Origin: Branchiostoma floridae
Lineage: Eukaryota; Chordata; Leptocardii; Amphioxiformes; Branchiostomatidae
NCBI RefSeq assembly: GCF_000003815.2
Contig: NC_049995.1
Span: forward strand, 11,730,059 to 11,794,058
Direction of reading: 5' to 3'
DNA length: 64,000 nt
The notes under the pieces were generated by a model. It was not told the origin of the DNA. It saw only the letters and a list, made by a program, of their open reading frames with translations, and did no database searches. Below, in pieces: positions 12,683-24,645 of the stretch. Position numbers and translations under genes: made by a program. Each line of letters opens with the position of its first letter. The stretch's first letter is position 1.

Positions 12683-12802
12683 ACATTTCGCTTCGTTCAC
12701 TCGGTGGTTTTATTCGGTGGGTATAGCAAAGAATTTTGACAAGACATAGCAATGACGTTTTGACACCATGTACACATCGGGGCGGGTCATTAGCCCTTAA
12801 TT
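12683..12802. repeat. Single arm of the 29.4-kb hairpin repeat
   Basis: Contains CGCTTCGTTCACTCGGTGGT, TTTATTCGGTGG-TATAGCAAAG and, further on, CACCATGTACAC-TCGG-GCGGGTCATTA. These are the same blocks in the same order as one arm of the hairpin at 29,390-29,561, but here the second arm is absent. Confidence 0.55.
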
Positions 12803-12965
12803 GTATCACACTAAAATAGATACCCTTGGAGACGCTCATTAACCAGTGGGATGGATACCAAGTGTGACAAGTGTGAAGGCTCTATCTTATCGGTATCTCC
12901 AATATCAAACCTACACTCAAGTTAACTTACGAAACACAGAACTTAGTTGTACAGGTATCGTTTAT

Positions 12966-13938
12966 CCCTCAAACACCCGAGTGGGGTCCATTTGGGCCAC
13001 AGGCGTACATTTTGAAGTGCCATTTGAACATTTTTGATCTGAAGAAAAAATCCTTCCGTGACTTTGTCAGTCAATATGTCTTATACCTTCTTCCAAGTTT
13101 TCGCAAAGATTGGTACAATAATGTGGAAATTATAAAAAAAGTTTGTGTTCAGTCCCTCTGGGGTCCAAACAGACCCCAGCAAAAATATGCAGTTTTTAAA
13201 ACAATCTTTGGAAACTAACTCCTGAACCACTTATAGTATGACTACCAAACTTTCAGACAATAATAAGAATGTAAACCTAAATCATCACAAAAATTTCTGT
13301 GTCATCAACATGTAATTTGACGACATTATAACGTCATTTACCTAATCAGGGTGGCCATCTTGGATTTTGAACAATGACGTCGTGAAATTAGCATAAATTT
13401 TAAGTCATGAAAATTACATTGAATTTCATAGAATTTAATTGTTGTCAGAAAACAGGTGTAGTTTACCAAGAAAACCTTTTTCGAATTGAAATTGTCAAAT
13501 TTTGGCAAAAATATGCCTGTTAGAATATGGTTGCCATGGCAACCCCCAAAAATGATAAACTTACTTTATTGACCAAAAACTTTTGCGAACAATATTTTGT
13601 GATAAATTACCGTTAAAATAAGTTTCGTAGCTTTAGCTCTAGCCGGTCATGAGTTATGCGACATAAATGTTGCTGAAGGCCTCAAAATTCCCCTATCTGG
13701 TCGAAATAGGTTTAGTGCAAAACGTGGTCCTTCTGAACTTTTGCATAAATTATGATGATGAGTTGGAATTAGCAACACCTTAACATCTCAAAATCTTCCT
13801 CTTACATTGACGAAGCAATGTATATACAATGATCGCCGATACGAAATGGTACTGAGATTTTATGAACAAAACATTTTGGGGTCCGTTTGGACCCCACTCG
13901 GTCATTTTAGTCGCAAAAAAAGGTCGGGTGCTTGAGGG
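12966..13938. mobile_element. piggyBac-like non-autonomous element, copy 1
   Basis: The 973-bp segment begins CCCTCAAACACCCGAG and ends GTCGGGTGCTTGAGGG (inverted, one mismatch in 15). It is flanked by TTAT on both sides. The CCC...GGG ends next to a TTAN target fit the piggyBac pattern. It has no transposase ORF. The interior shares blocks with the element at 21,837-22,713 (CCATCTTGGATTTT, GGTTGCCATGGCAAC, GTTATGCGACAT, CCTCAAAA), so the two are old relatives. Confidence 0.65.
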
Positions 13939-13987
13939 TTATGTACAGTTATAATAAGCATCTCTCGAGATGAAGGCAAAACTGTTA

Positions 13988-14012
13988 CTGCTACATTATG
14001 TGGGTAATCAGT
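13988..14012 (+). promoter_or_regulatory. Shared upstream box of KLHL copy D
   Basis: CTGCTACATTATGTGGGTAA box 49 bp before the ATG. Confidence 0.45.
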
Positions 14013-14060
14013 ATATCACTAGCCACCTTTAAACCCAGGGGTCATGCCATCATTATCAAC

Positions 14061-17000
14061 ATGGCCGCCGCAGACCAAGAACTCCACGCCAGCGCAGTTC
14101 TTCCCCGTTCCTACCAAGACGAGAGCTATCTGCGCGGGTTTCTTGGAACTGTGTGTGACTTACAGAAGGATGGGGTGCTGCAGGATGTCGTCCTTGAAGT
14201 CGAGGGCCGGCGGTTTTCCTGTCATCGGCTTGTTCTGTCCGCGGCCAGCCCTTACTTCAGGGCCATGTTTACAAGTGACATGGCGGAAAGTCGGCAGAAG
14301 ACGGTTGTTTTACATGTAGGGTTACTGTGATGTGTGGTTAGAATTGAGCGATCTATAGGGGACATTCATGGATTCTACGTATCATAGGGGAAAACCCATT
14401 TTTACCAAAATATAAAAATCTCATTTTCTGTGTCCCTCGCTATGCCCCCTCCCCACTTACTGACGTCTTTGGTATGTAGGGTCAAAGGTCAACATAGTGG
14501 GTCGCAAATTACAATCATGAGCGTATGTTTTTAACAAAAAAATAGTTTCTTATAGTTAATGTCAACATTTCGTTATATGTTCAAGACGTAGTAGAGGTAG
14601 GGTTACCGTGATGTGTGGTTAGAATTGATAGAGTAAAACAGAAAACTTTAAAAGTCCCTACGTATCGTAGAGAACTGTTATTCATTGTTAATCAACCCAA
14701 AGCAAGCAAGGCCCTATCCACTTACTAGTACTGACCTCTTTGTTATTAGCCCTTTCACAGAGGTTACTACTAGCACGCATGTGCGGGAAATAGGTATCCT
14801 AGGAAATTCTAATGTCAAAGGAGCACTTAGTCATTTCGACCAACAATGTCCGGAACGTAATGGCAACGCAAAATGGCGAAATGTTTCCGTTCTGGGCCCT
14901 TCACCTTTGACATACCACCCAGAATTCCTGTCGCCCGCACATCCGTAGTGAATTCTGTGATTTAGCTAATTCATGAGCTAAAAATCAACTTGGAAAAATC
15001 ATTATGAGCATGTATCTTTAGCTAAAATAGAATAGGTTACAGTTATTAGAAACAGATCAGGAACAAGCATGTGAAATAAGAAAAGTAGAGCGTAATCAGC
15101 GTATACAGATAGAATAGCTAAATAGGATAAACATTTGATCTTCATTTGGTAATCAAAGTAATACGTGATATTTTCTCCCTGATAACAATAGGTTAAATGG
15201 AAAACGTTTGGACATTGTTACATTACTTTGTTTTGCAGTGTTTGGATGCAAGCGTTTTGGGAGAGATCCTAAGTTACATCTACTCAGGAACCATCCATGT
15301 GTCCATGGACAAAGTGCAGCCCCTGTACCAGGCAGCCGACCTCCTCCAACTGGACTATGTGAGAGACAAATGCAACAGCTACATGGCCATGAACGTGGAG
15401 CGCTCCACCTGTGTGGACCTGTACATGTTTGCTGATGTCTTCTCTCTGAACAATGTCTTGATACTTTGCCTGCAGTCGATCCATAGAAACTTTGTTGAGG
15501 TGAGTCTATTATTTTAGAAGGTTACGTTTTCTCTCCCAGAAAGGGTTTGGAATCTGTCAAGAAGAGTTTTCATTCATTAGATTCTTAGCTGTTATAGAAG
15601 AATAGAGCAAACTTTTGATGCTATTTTTTTTTTCAGTTTTCACAAACCGTTACCAATGAAACTATATATGTACATGAACTCTGTACCCCATGCACAGGTT
15701 GCCTCCAGCGAGGAGTTTTGCAGCCTGAGTGTGAATCAGCTGACTGAGATCATCAGCCACGATGAGCTGGATGTTACAGAGGAGATAACAGTGTGGGAGG
15801 CTGTGGTGAGATGGGTGCAGCATAGTAAGAAGGAGAGGTATGTTTTGATGTCTACCTTGTCTCTACTTCATTGCATAATTGACTGCAGAAACTTTCTTCT
15901 TTTGGCAAATGGCATTTGCTACTTTTAAGGTTTGTTATCCCAGAAATCTTTGCAGCAAGGTAAAAAATAATGCCATCATCTATCCTGTAGACTGCACCAC
16001 CTACCCAGCATCCTCCCTAACATCCGCTTTAACCAGTTGACCTCAGACGACACGGCAGCCATTTTAGAACACCCCCTTGTTAAGGAGGATTCTGGGATTT
16101 CTGAGGTCATCAATAATTTGATACAGAAAGGGAACCCCGCCCTGAAGTCGAGGCATGGGGTTACCATGGAGATGGCTCTGCTATACAAGTTAGAGCATAG
16201 GTTGGTAAATACTTTTTCTTTATCATTATATATTCGTTGGATTTTCTACGACTTGAACAATTATCTATACTAAAGCAACTTTTTGTAAGACCACAAGACA
16301 AAATTTCGTGACAGTGTATGTTGTGGGTTTGGTCTTATCCGTAAAGAAAAGGCATGACTTTGCTGTCCAGTTTCATTTGAGTTTGCAATTTATTTTATTC
16401 CCCTTCAGTTCAAATGAGCTCCTCTTCATGAACCCTCGGGAAGGGAAGTACATCAGCTGCAGCTATAAAGCTGAAGACTTTCCTGGTTACACAGCCACCA
16501 CAGTCACCGGTGATAACAGCATTTACATCCTGAAAACAAAAAAAGAATCAGAGGGAGAGGAACAGCTTTCTCTCTTCAAGTACAACCATGTAAAGAATGT
16601 TTGGGAACTTGCAGATTTGTCCTCAACATCCAGGGAACCGGGAACCCACATCAAGTACCTTTTTGAAGTTGATCAGATTTTGTATTACATGTATATCATT
16701 ATGGTTGATTATTACGATCCATCTCGAAAAGTTCCGTTGAGAAAGTACAACCAGCACACAAACCAGTGGCAGGAGTGTTCACAGCTACGACCGAAGGACA
16801 GTAGATACCACGGTGACTGTGCAGCATTGTCCTGTGGCGCACACCTCTATTTCCTCACAAGCACGGAAGTGCATCGCTACGACCCAATGGAGGACAGGTG
16901 GAGCAAGCGGACCCCACCGGGGATCATTGATGTAGTCCATACAGCTGTTGCCATGGGAACAGAGATTTTCTGTACAGATCTCTACTTCGATAAGACCATG

Positions 17001-17298
17001 GTGTACGACACAGAGTCAGACCGCTGGCAGAAACTTCAGTTTGCCGCCCCCTGAACACGATTATATGGATGTTGATCCTAGTCTTTTCGTAATGGAGAAC
17101 CAGCTGCACATATTCTTAAGATATATTAGTGACTTTGAGGAAGAAGAAGAAGAAGACAAATATCGGGTATATGTGTATGATAGGTCGGATGACGCCTGGA
17201 GAGACTTGAAGGCTACTCTGCCCAATGAGAGTTATACAACGTGTGCCTGCTATTGCCCTGTTGCACGTATCAGTCTACCATATCTTAATGGTACATGA
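14061..17298 (+). pseudogene. BTB-BACK-kelch gene, KLHL copy D, frameshifted in kelch exon
   Basis: Exons 14061-14315, 15239-15499, 15698-15837, 15991-16200 and 16409-17054 join in phases 0,0,2,2 and stop at TGA 17052-17054, giving 503 aa. Beyond about 17,038 the kelch coding continues in the next frame to 17,298 (PPEHDYMDVDPSLFVMENQL, YDRSDDAWRDL, SLPYLNGT). Alignment with copy E (CGATGCTTGCC against CAGT--TTGCC) shows a 2-nt deletion. The truncated product would lack about the last 80 residues, opening the propeller, so loss of function is likely; an assembly error is the alternative. The exon-1 donor is TACAT|GTAGGG, where the other copies have TACAG|GTAGG. AATAAA lies at 18,347. Confidence 0.85.
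14747..14960. mobile_element. AGCCCTTTCACAG MITE, copy 1 (in intron 1 of copy D)
   Basis: Starts AGCCCTTTCACAGAGGTTAC and ends with a decayed inverted copy (AATTCTGTGA). It shares GGAATTCTA...ATGTCAAAGG-type blocks with the better-preserved element at 54,087-54,316. No coding capacity. Confidence 0.5.
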
Positions 17299-19010
17299 AA
17301 ACATTATGTTGTACTTTCCAATATTTATAAGCAAGATAAGAATATGTCAAAGACAATGCAAAACCGATTAACAACATTTGTTGAGATCTCGAGCTATCTC
17401 CAATGCCCATAAATGGGACAGCTTTTATATTAGATTTCATTGTTGGGTACAACTTTACAGACATACTTTCTTCTTTCTAGTATAAGGGACTGATGTAACG
17501 GTTATGACTTACTTAGACTTACATGTAGACTTAGTATGTCTTGTTTCTAGTAACACATTGGGCAGCAAGCAGTCTCCATTCAGGGCGGTTCTGACTCAAA
17601 TCAGTAGTTAGTACCTGATGTAGTCAGCCAGGTACCATCCTGATTTACTAGGCCTCCCATGCTGTTCTCAAACCAACTCACGATCTAGTTTGTGAGTGGA
17701 GAGTATGTAAGCCCTGGTAAAGTACAAGTAGCCAATGCTGTCACATTTCCAAACGGTGTCCGGGTCGGGCAGCTTTCGGGGACGAAAAGTATAGTATTAA
17801 AGAGAAAGAAGTACACACAACGCAATAAATCGGTCATAATTTGTATATATTCCTTGATGTGAAAATATTTTTGTTAGTTCCCCCAAATATCCCGGCTGAC
17901 CCTAGGTTTGAAAATGTGTCCGTATAAAATGCCATCCATGCTAAGACATATAACCTTTGTGAAGCTTTTGCAATAATTGTACACGTAATTCAACGGTAAT
18001 GTTCAACTTGTACATTTGATACGTTATTTGCGAGGTGTAGGTAACATTTTGTGTTGATTACTTTGCAGTTTTGTTTCACTAAAGAAGCCAGTTGCGAAGT
18101 TACATCTATTCATTTTTAGATCCTGTGTATTTTTTTTCTTGCCGTGTGCGATTAATTTCGTAACTTTATATGTTAGCCTGACTAAGTTGCACTTCTGGAT
18201 ACCCATTACTGACCAGGACCCTCTGGACGTCGTAGAGCCCAGGACGGTGACAATTTGTTCAATACAATTTCATTTAGATTATGCCGGTTGACAAGTTTCC
18301 CAGTTGTGTTTGAAAAATGTATCGTCTTGTGTCATTTTTTTTAAACAATAAACACCTACTGATGGAACAAAGAGTCGTTCTTTTGTGAACTGCTATACAT
18401 TATGATCAATACGGATCATTGTACTTTGTAGAAGCGACCAGGACATGTCAAGTTCCATGGTAGTGTAAGAAACCAAAAATTGCCAGAAATTCTTGTTTTC
18501 ATGCAGTGTCTTGGAAAAAAAAAACATTTATGATTTGTGTCTCTTTGAATACCACTAAAGATGGCAGGTAAAATGCAACTTATACTGTAAAGTGTTAATG
18601 CAGGTTATCAGTCAGATAAACCTCTCGTGGAAGGTTATATTTTGACAAGATTTTTTTATTCACTTCTGGTGATTGTAACTCGCTGCCTCTATGGTCTCTA
18701 TATCTATCAAGTGTCAGGACCTTCTCACGTAGTAGTTGCCCTCGGACTGCCAATGCACCCAAAATCCGTCTTCTTGATATATGATAGTAAGGTATTAATG
18801 TATTACTCCGAGTGGGCCTAAAACGTAGTAAAAGAGATCCGAGCCAAAAAATGAAAGGCTGCATTGAAGCGTGTTTTAGCGGTCAAAAAATTTCTCTAAG
18901 CCAGCTAAAGTGATCTCAAAAGTTAGATTGGTGAAAGTTTGATTTCAACTGAGGAAAGTAGCAGGTAAGGTTTGGCAGCCGCTCACTTGGTCGGAGGTAC
19001 ACAGTGCATA
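17299..19010. other. 3' UTR and spacer between copies D and E
   Basis: The 3' UTR of copy D has AATAAA at 18,347-18,352. A GTTAGCCTGACTAAGT block near 18,172 is shared with the 3' UTRs of copies A and E. The rest is AT-rich spacer with no gene seen. Confidence 0.5.
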
Positions 19011-19035
19011 CTGCTACGCTATGTAGATAATCAGT
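19011..19035 (+). promoter_or_regulatory. Shared upstream box of KLHL copy E
   Basis: CTGCTACGCTATGTAGATAA, a diverged form of the box before the other copies, 42 bp before the ATG. Confidence 0.4.
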
Positions 19036-19076
19036 GTATATAACTCACCTTTGACCTTACTTTAATCATCATCAAC

Positions 19077-22000
19077 ATGGCTGCCGCGGACCACGTCAGC
19101 GCAGATCGTCCTCGTTTCTACCAAAACGAAAGCTATCTACACGGTTTTCTTGGAACTGTGGGTGACTTACAGAAGGATGGGGTACTTCAGGATATCGTCC
19201 TTGAAGTCGAGGGCCAGCGGTTTCCCTGCCATCGGCTTGTTCTGTCCGCGGCCAGCCCGTACTTCAGGGCCATGTTTACGAGTGACATGGCGGAAAGTCG
19301 GAAGGAAACGGTCGTTTTACAGGTAGGTTCGGTGTTACGTATGGTTTTAGTAGAGTGAGAAAGAGAACTTCCAAATGCGGTACGTATCACAGACAACGTA
19401 AAAATAATAGAGAAAACCCATTGTTTACCAAACTACCAAATATTGAAATGTCCTTTGATGCCCATAATCCCCCTCCCCATCTACTGGCCGCTCCTTGGGG
19501 TTAAAGGTCAACTTTGGAAGGAGTGGCTGTAGTAGACACACACGGTGTTATACCGCGCCTTTACGGAGTGGCTGAAAACATGTATTTTCAATTGAAAACA
19601 CAGTTTTACAGTTATCAGAAACGTGTGGCTATACGTGCAAATAGTAGCTGTGGAAGTGAGAGCAAGGAGTGAGTAAGTGAGCAAATAGAGTAGAGTTACT
19701 TATATAGGACCTTAATAATAATATTTAATAATAAAATGAAAATGTGACTCTCATATTACAAAAGAAATAAATTTGTGATATTTTCCCCTACTATATATAT
19801 ACATGTACCCCAATATATGAAACGTTTGCACATTGTTGCATTTTATTATTGTTTTGCAGGGCTTGGATGTAGACATTTTTGGGGAGATCCTGAGTTACAT
19901 CTACTCGGGAACCATCCATGTGTCCATGGACAAAGTGCAGCCCCTGTACCAGGCAGCCGACCTCCTCCAGCTGGACTATGTGAGAGACACATGCGGCACC
20001 TACATGGCCATGAACGTAGAGGGCTCCTCCTGTGTGGACCTGTACAAGTTTGCTGATGTCTTCTCTGTGGACATTGTCACAAAGAGTTGTCTGAAGTGGA
20101 AGGCCAGTCACTTTACTGAGGTTGGCCTTCATACCGGGTTATTCAGATATTACAAATAGCAATTCCATTTTGTATTATTTATATTGCACACACTGAAATT
20201 GATATAGAACTAAAGAAAATATGTGATTGAAATTTGGAAATGAAGCTTTGTATCATTTATGGAAAATAGACCCAGCATAACAAAATGTCTTTGAAAAAAG
20301 ACCAGGGGTGGGTTACGGTACAGAAAATACAGGTTCGGTTCAGGTTCAGAGCATCAGGTCGACCGGTCCATAACCTGGACCTGAACCTGGACCTGATTCA
20401 GTCTGAGAGAACGTGTGAATGGACGATACTCAGAATGATGGTCAATTTCGCAACAAAAAAAATCTGTATTTTTTTTGGGGGGGGGGGGGATTCAACTCCC
20501 ACTGGCATTTTAAAATTATACAAGGCTAACTGCCTCTACAATTGACTGTAAACTTGGTAGAAATGACTATAGACTCTACTTTACTTCGCTCTTGTTATTT
20601 TTCTAGACCGGTAAGCCCCGAAACATGTGAATTCATGATCATATAATCTGTTTATTTTCCAAAAGGTCCAACATTCGGTCTACCAAATTTTTTCAGGTCC
20701 GGTTTTTCTGGACCGGTCGAAGAAGAAAAATTGGTTTGGTACCAGTACCGGTACACGGGTGTACCGGTACTGGTACCAAACCATTTTTTCTTCTTCGACT
20801 GGTCCAGAAAAGGCGGATCTGAAAAAATTACACCAGTGTACCAGTACCCGGCCCCAATATGGACACTTGAAAATAAGAACATTTTGATGTGCAAAGATTA
20901 TGTGTGACAGGTCGTTGAGTGATGAAACAAACTGCTACTTTGCTGCGTGCTTGAGAAGCTGGTGTGTTATGCCGATGTGCGGTTGTACTGGCTGTACAAC
21001 TACAGATACAAAGAATTTAGTTGTATTTTCGATCAGCATAATACAAGTTGCCATATACACATTTACTCTTGTATGTCCGAACAATATTAATTCACACACA
21101 TCGTGTATTTTGCATCTCTACAGGTTGCCTCGAGTGAGGAGTTCTGCAGCCTGGGTATGAATGAGCTGACAGATATCATCAGCCACGATGAGCTGGATGT
21201 TAAAGAGGAGACAACAGTGTGGGAGGCTGTGGTGAGATGGGTACAGCACAGCAGGAAAGACAGGTGGGTGTCAGTGCTGTATAAGTGAATACTGTGGTTT
21301 TAAAATGCAAAAAACATGTAAATAAATGACTATGAAACATGTTTGATAAAGACGCTGCTGCCTTACTACAAAATCAACTGAAGCCACCCCTAACCCTGAA
21401 CCCCACAGACTGCACCACCTACCCAGCATCCTCCCTCACATCCGCTTCAACCTGCTGACCTCAGACGACACGGCAGCCATTTTGAAACACCCGCTGGTCA
21501 AGGAGAATCGTAAGAGTTCTGAGGTCATCAGAAAGGTGACACAGAAAGGGAATCCCAACCTGAGGCCGAGGCTTGGAATGTATACAGAAGTGGCCATACT
21601 GAAAAATTGGGCCGAAAAGTTGGTTTATACTTATTTGTTAGATTTTTGAAGCTGTGAACAGTCCTTGCACAATATTATTCCACATTTAATTGTCCTGTAA
21701 GCATTGGATATACAATGTATCTAATTCAGAACTACATATATTCAAGGCCATTTCCTAACAGACTACATGATTACATTTCATAGAACAGTGCATGCTGTGA
21801 TTTCAGCCTCATTATTATACTAGTAAAAAGATTTAACCCTATTCAGACCAGGCCTTTTTGGGCATCCCTGGTGCTTTTGAGGCCCGCTCTTTCTGACTCC
21901 TATAACTCTAAAACGATTTATCATATGGCCACCAAATTTTTCGAGCATGATGTAGACATAATATCTAACAATTTAAAGATAAATGACGCAACGATGACTC

Positions 22001-23633
22001 AATGTAATGTAATTATGACGTCATCAATTTGACCTTATTGGCTGGAACCATGAAAAGGCGGTATTCCCAGAAAACTTGAAGGCATGCTACAAAAATGTAA
22101 CCGCAAGTGCAGATGACAGTCTCTATCTAAGATACCAGTTGGGCTCCACCATCTTATATCTACCTCCTTGAATGTTCAAAACTATATTATTGGCGATAAA
22201 TAATCGCGAAAGACAACGGAAATAGACTAAGAATGTTCATTTAGACGTTTTTTATGAAAAAATACCAGTTAGTTACAACTTATTAGAGATAATAAGCTAG
22301 TTATTCTTGATCTGTTCACACCGTCCGCCATCTTGGATTTTTGCCCGTGACATCATTACATCAGCATAATTTATGCAAAATTAATTACGAAAGATATTCT
22401 AGATAATGTGCGATGTAATATACGTAAGAAAATAGCAGTGATATAGCAAATAAACGTGAAAATACATTGTTAGAACCGAAATTTGCGATTTTCGTCAAAA
22501 GTGTCTGTCAATAAACGGTTGCCATGGCAACAAGAAAAATTGAATATTTTCAAACATTGTAAAATTCTTCCCAACTAATTTTAGGAAAAGTCACCAAGTT
22601 TGTTTGGTGACTCTAGCGTAAGCCGTTCTTGGTGACTCTAGCGTATGCCGTTCTGGCGTTATGCGACATGAAAGTTCATGGACCTCAAAAGCCTATCCCC
22701 AATCTGAATAGGGTTACGTTTCTTCAAGTCCATATTTATTTACAATTTCCGATGTGTTTTTCCTTCTCTAGTGGCATTGAGCTCCTCTTCATAAACCCTC
22801 GGGGAGGTAAGTTCATCAGCTGCACTTACAGCCCAGAAGACCTTCCTCGTCCTTCACACATGACAGTCACCAGTGATAACGAGATCTATATCCTGACAAG
22901 AGAGGAATCAGAGGTTGAAACTCAGCTGTCCCTGTTTAAGTACAACCCTGCTAAAAACGTGTGGGAAGATGCAGGTGTGCCCTCAATATCTAGAGAGCGG
23001 CATCAGAAGTGGTCTTTCTTCAAGGAACTGCTCTTTGAAGTTGATGGGACTTTGTATTACGTTCCTGTTGATGAAGATCGGTCTTTGGTGCAGATGAAAA
23101 AGTACAACCGGCACACGAAACAGTGGCTGGAGTGTTCACCGTTGCACTTCGACGATTTTGAAGACGGTGATGACCCCCCTCATGCACTGTCTTGCGGTTC
23201 ACACATCTATCTCTTAGCAAACGAGGTCATGCATCGCTACGACCCGAGCCTGGACCAGTGGAGCAAGCGAACCCCACCGATGGACATGCCTGAACTCTCT
23301 ACAGCCGTCGCCATGGGAACAGAGATTTTCTGCGCAGACGTTGACTTTACTGATACCATGGTGTACGACACAGAGTCAGACCGCTGGCAGAAACTGCGAT
23401 GCTTGCCAAACGCAGAAGACCTTGATATTGATGATCTTCCCTATCTTTTCGTCTTGGAGAATCAGCTCCACATATTGGTAACCGGTGCATACAACGCACC
23501 TGTGGTATATGCGTATGACAGGTCTGCTGATTCCTGGAAAGACGTAGCCACCCTGCCCAATGAGAGATATCATGCGTATGGTTGTTCTTCCCCTGTGGCA
23601 CGTATATACCTACCATATCTTAAGGAGGCATAA
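19077..23633 (+). CDS. BTB-BACK-kelch protein, KLHL copy E
   Basis: Exons 19077-19322, 19860-20120, 21124-21263, 21409-21618 and 22772-23633 join in phases 0,0,2,2 to give 572 aa. Exon 1 is 9 nt shorter than in its paralogues, losing three residues after MAAAD. BTB is about residues 32-137, with MAE in the phi-x-E position; BACK follows. Kelch blades are FKYNPAKNVWEDAG, KKYNRHTKQWLEC, RYDPSLDQWSKRT, VYDTESDRWQKL and AYDRSADSWKDV. It ends LPYLKEA. Intron 2 holds a GGTACC MITE and intron 4 a piggyBac-like element, which explains the long gene span. The exon-4 donor GTTGGT is non-optimal but in phase. AATAAA lies at 24,306. Probable CUL3 adaptor by family. Confidence 0.92.
20304..20855. mobile_element. 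MITE with GGTACCGGTAC blocks, second copy
   Basis: Starts AGGGGTGGGTTACGGTACAG and ends TACCAGTACCCGGCCCC. It shares ACCGGTCCA, CCTGGACCTGA and ACCGGTAC blocks with the element at 6,485-6,939. It contains a G run near 20,477 and the strong hairpin at 20,704-20,812. No coding capacity. Confidence 0.55.
20704..20812. repeat. Long near-perfect hairpin inside the MITE
   Basis: Arms of about 50 bp run from TTTTTCTGGACCGGTCGAAG to CTTCGACTGGTCCAGAAAA around a GTACAC-GG-GTGTAC centre, with few mismatches. Each arm contains GGTTTGGTACCAGTACCGGT. Confidence 0.7.
21837..22713. mobile_element. piggyBac-like non-autonomous element, copy 2
   Basis: Inverted ends CCCTATTCAGA and TCTGAATAGGG, with TTAA to the left and TTAC to the right, in intron 4 of KLHL copy E. 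The interior is related to the element at 12,966-13,938. Near the right end, GGTGACTCTAGCGTA-GCCGTTCT is present twice in tandem (22,604-22,660). No transposase ORF. Confidence 0.6.
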
Positions 23634-24581
23634 AAACACTACTTCTTGCGCGCACATTTTTCAGCGTTGATGTAAATTATAATGATCTAGAGAGCACTGT
23701 TCACTGGACCGTTAAGTTCAATGAAAATTTTGTTTAGGTCTCGGGTTTTGCCGAATGCCTCCACTTTGTGAGAGGCCTTATGATATCGCACTTTTATACT
23801 TTTATGTAGCAGTTTGATCTTTGACAAAAGCCTTTGCTTTTTTCTTATAATTATCGGACATTTACGGAATTGAAATTGTGTTTCACGTAAGTGCCAATTT
23901 GGGACTGACCGAAGTGATTTCTTGTGTCTTCAGGTCTAACAACAGTTGTTATATCTTTCGTAAAACTTTGACATTTTCTGTAGTTGTATTGTATTATTAG
24001 ATTTCTAATGTTACTTATAGTGTGCTTAATTTTGTATCTGTTTTTTCGTACGTCATATACGTTAGCCTAACTAAATCACACAGGTAGCAAACCTGACACT
24101 GGCTAGACCCCCCAGGGAGGGACTAGATCCCTGGCTGGTGAAATGTTGTAACGCCGTGAGGAATGATGAGGATCATACGGACTAACTTGTTATATGTTCT
24201 CTGATCTTAACTCTTGCCAAAGAAGCTACTTTCAATGTTATACACATTTAGTTAGATTGCACCAGTTTTTATGTTTCTATATATCTTTTCGGATCGAGTT
24301 TCAACAATAAAGATCTACTGATAGGTACAAATACATCTATGATTTTTAAATTTCTTAATTAAATTACACAAATCAACTGTCGATTTGCATGATATGTATT
24401 TTATTGTGTGCGTCATTACCTAAGCTATATAAACACAGAAAGTCATTGCAATCCTGACTGATGTGTTACGCCAAAGTGTGGTTTTATGCCCTATGTCGAT
24501 ATCGATACAGATACAGATCCGTCAACACATTCTAGAGATATTCTCCTGTAAGCTTTGCGACAAAATCGACCCCCGTACTTA
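23634..24581 (+). other. 3' UTR and spacer after KLHL copy E
   Basis: Shares blocks with the 3' UTR of copy A (GTTAGCCTAACTAAATCAC, CTGATCTTAACTC). AATAAA at 24,306-24,311. No other gene is visible. Confidence 0.55.
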
Positions 24582-24606
24582 CTGTTACATTATGTGGGTA
24601 ATCAGT
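24582..24606 (+). promoter_or_regulatory. Shared upstream box of KLHL copy F
   Basis: CTGTTACATTATGTGGGTAA box 40 bp before the ATG. Confidence 0.45.
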
Positions 24607-24645
24607 GTGTACCTTTTGACCTGAGGTCATACCATCACCATCAAC

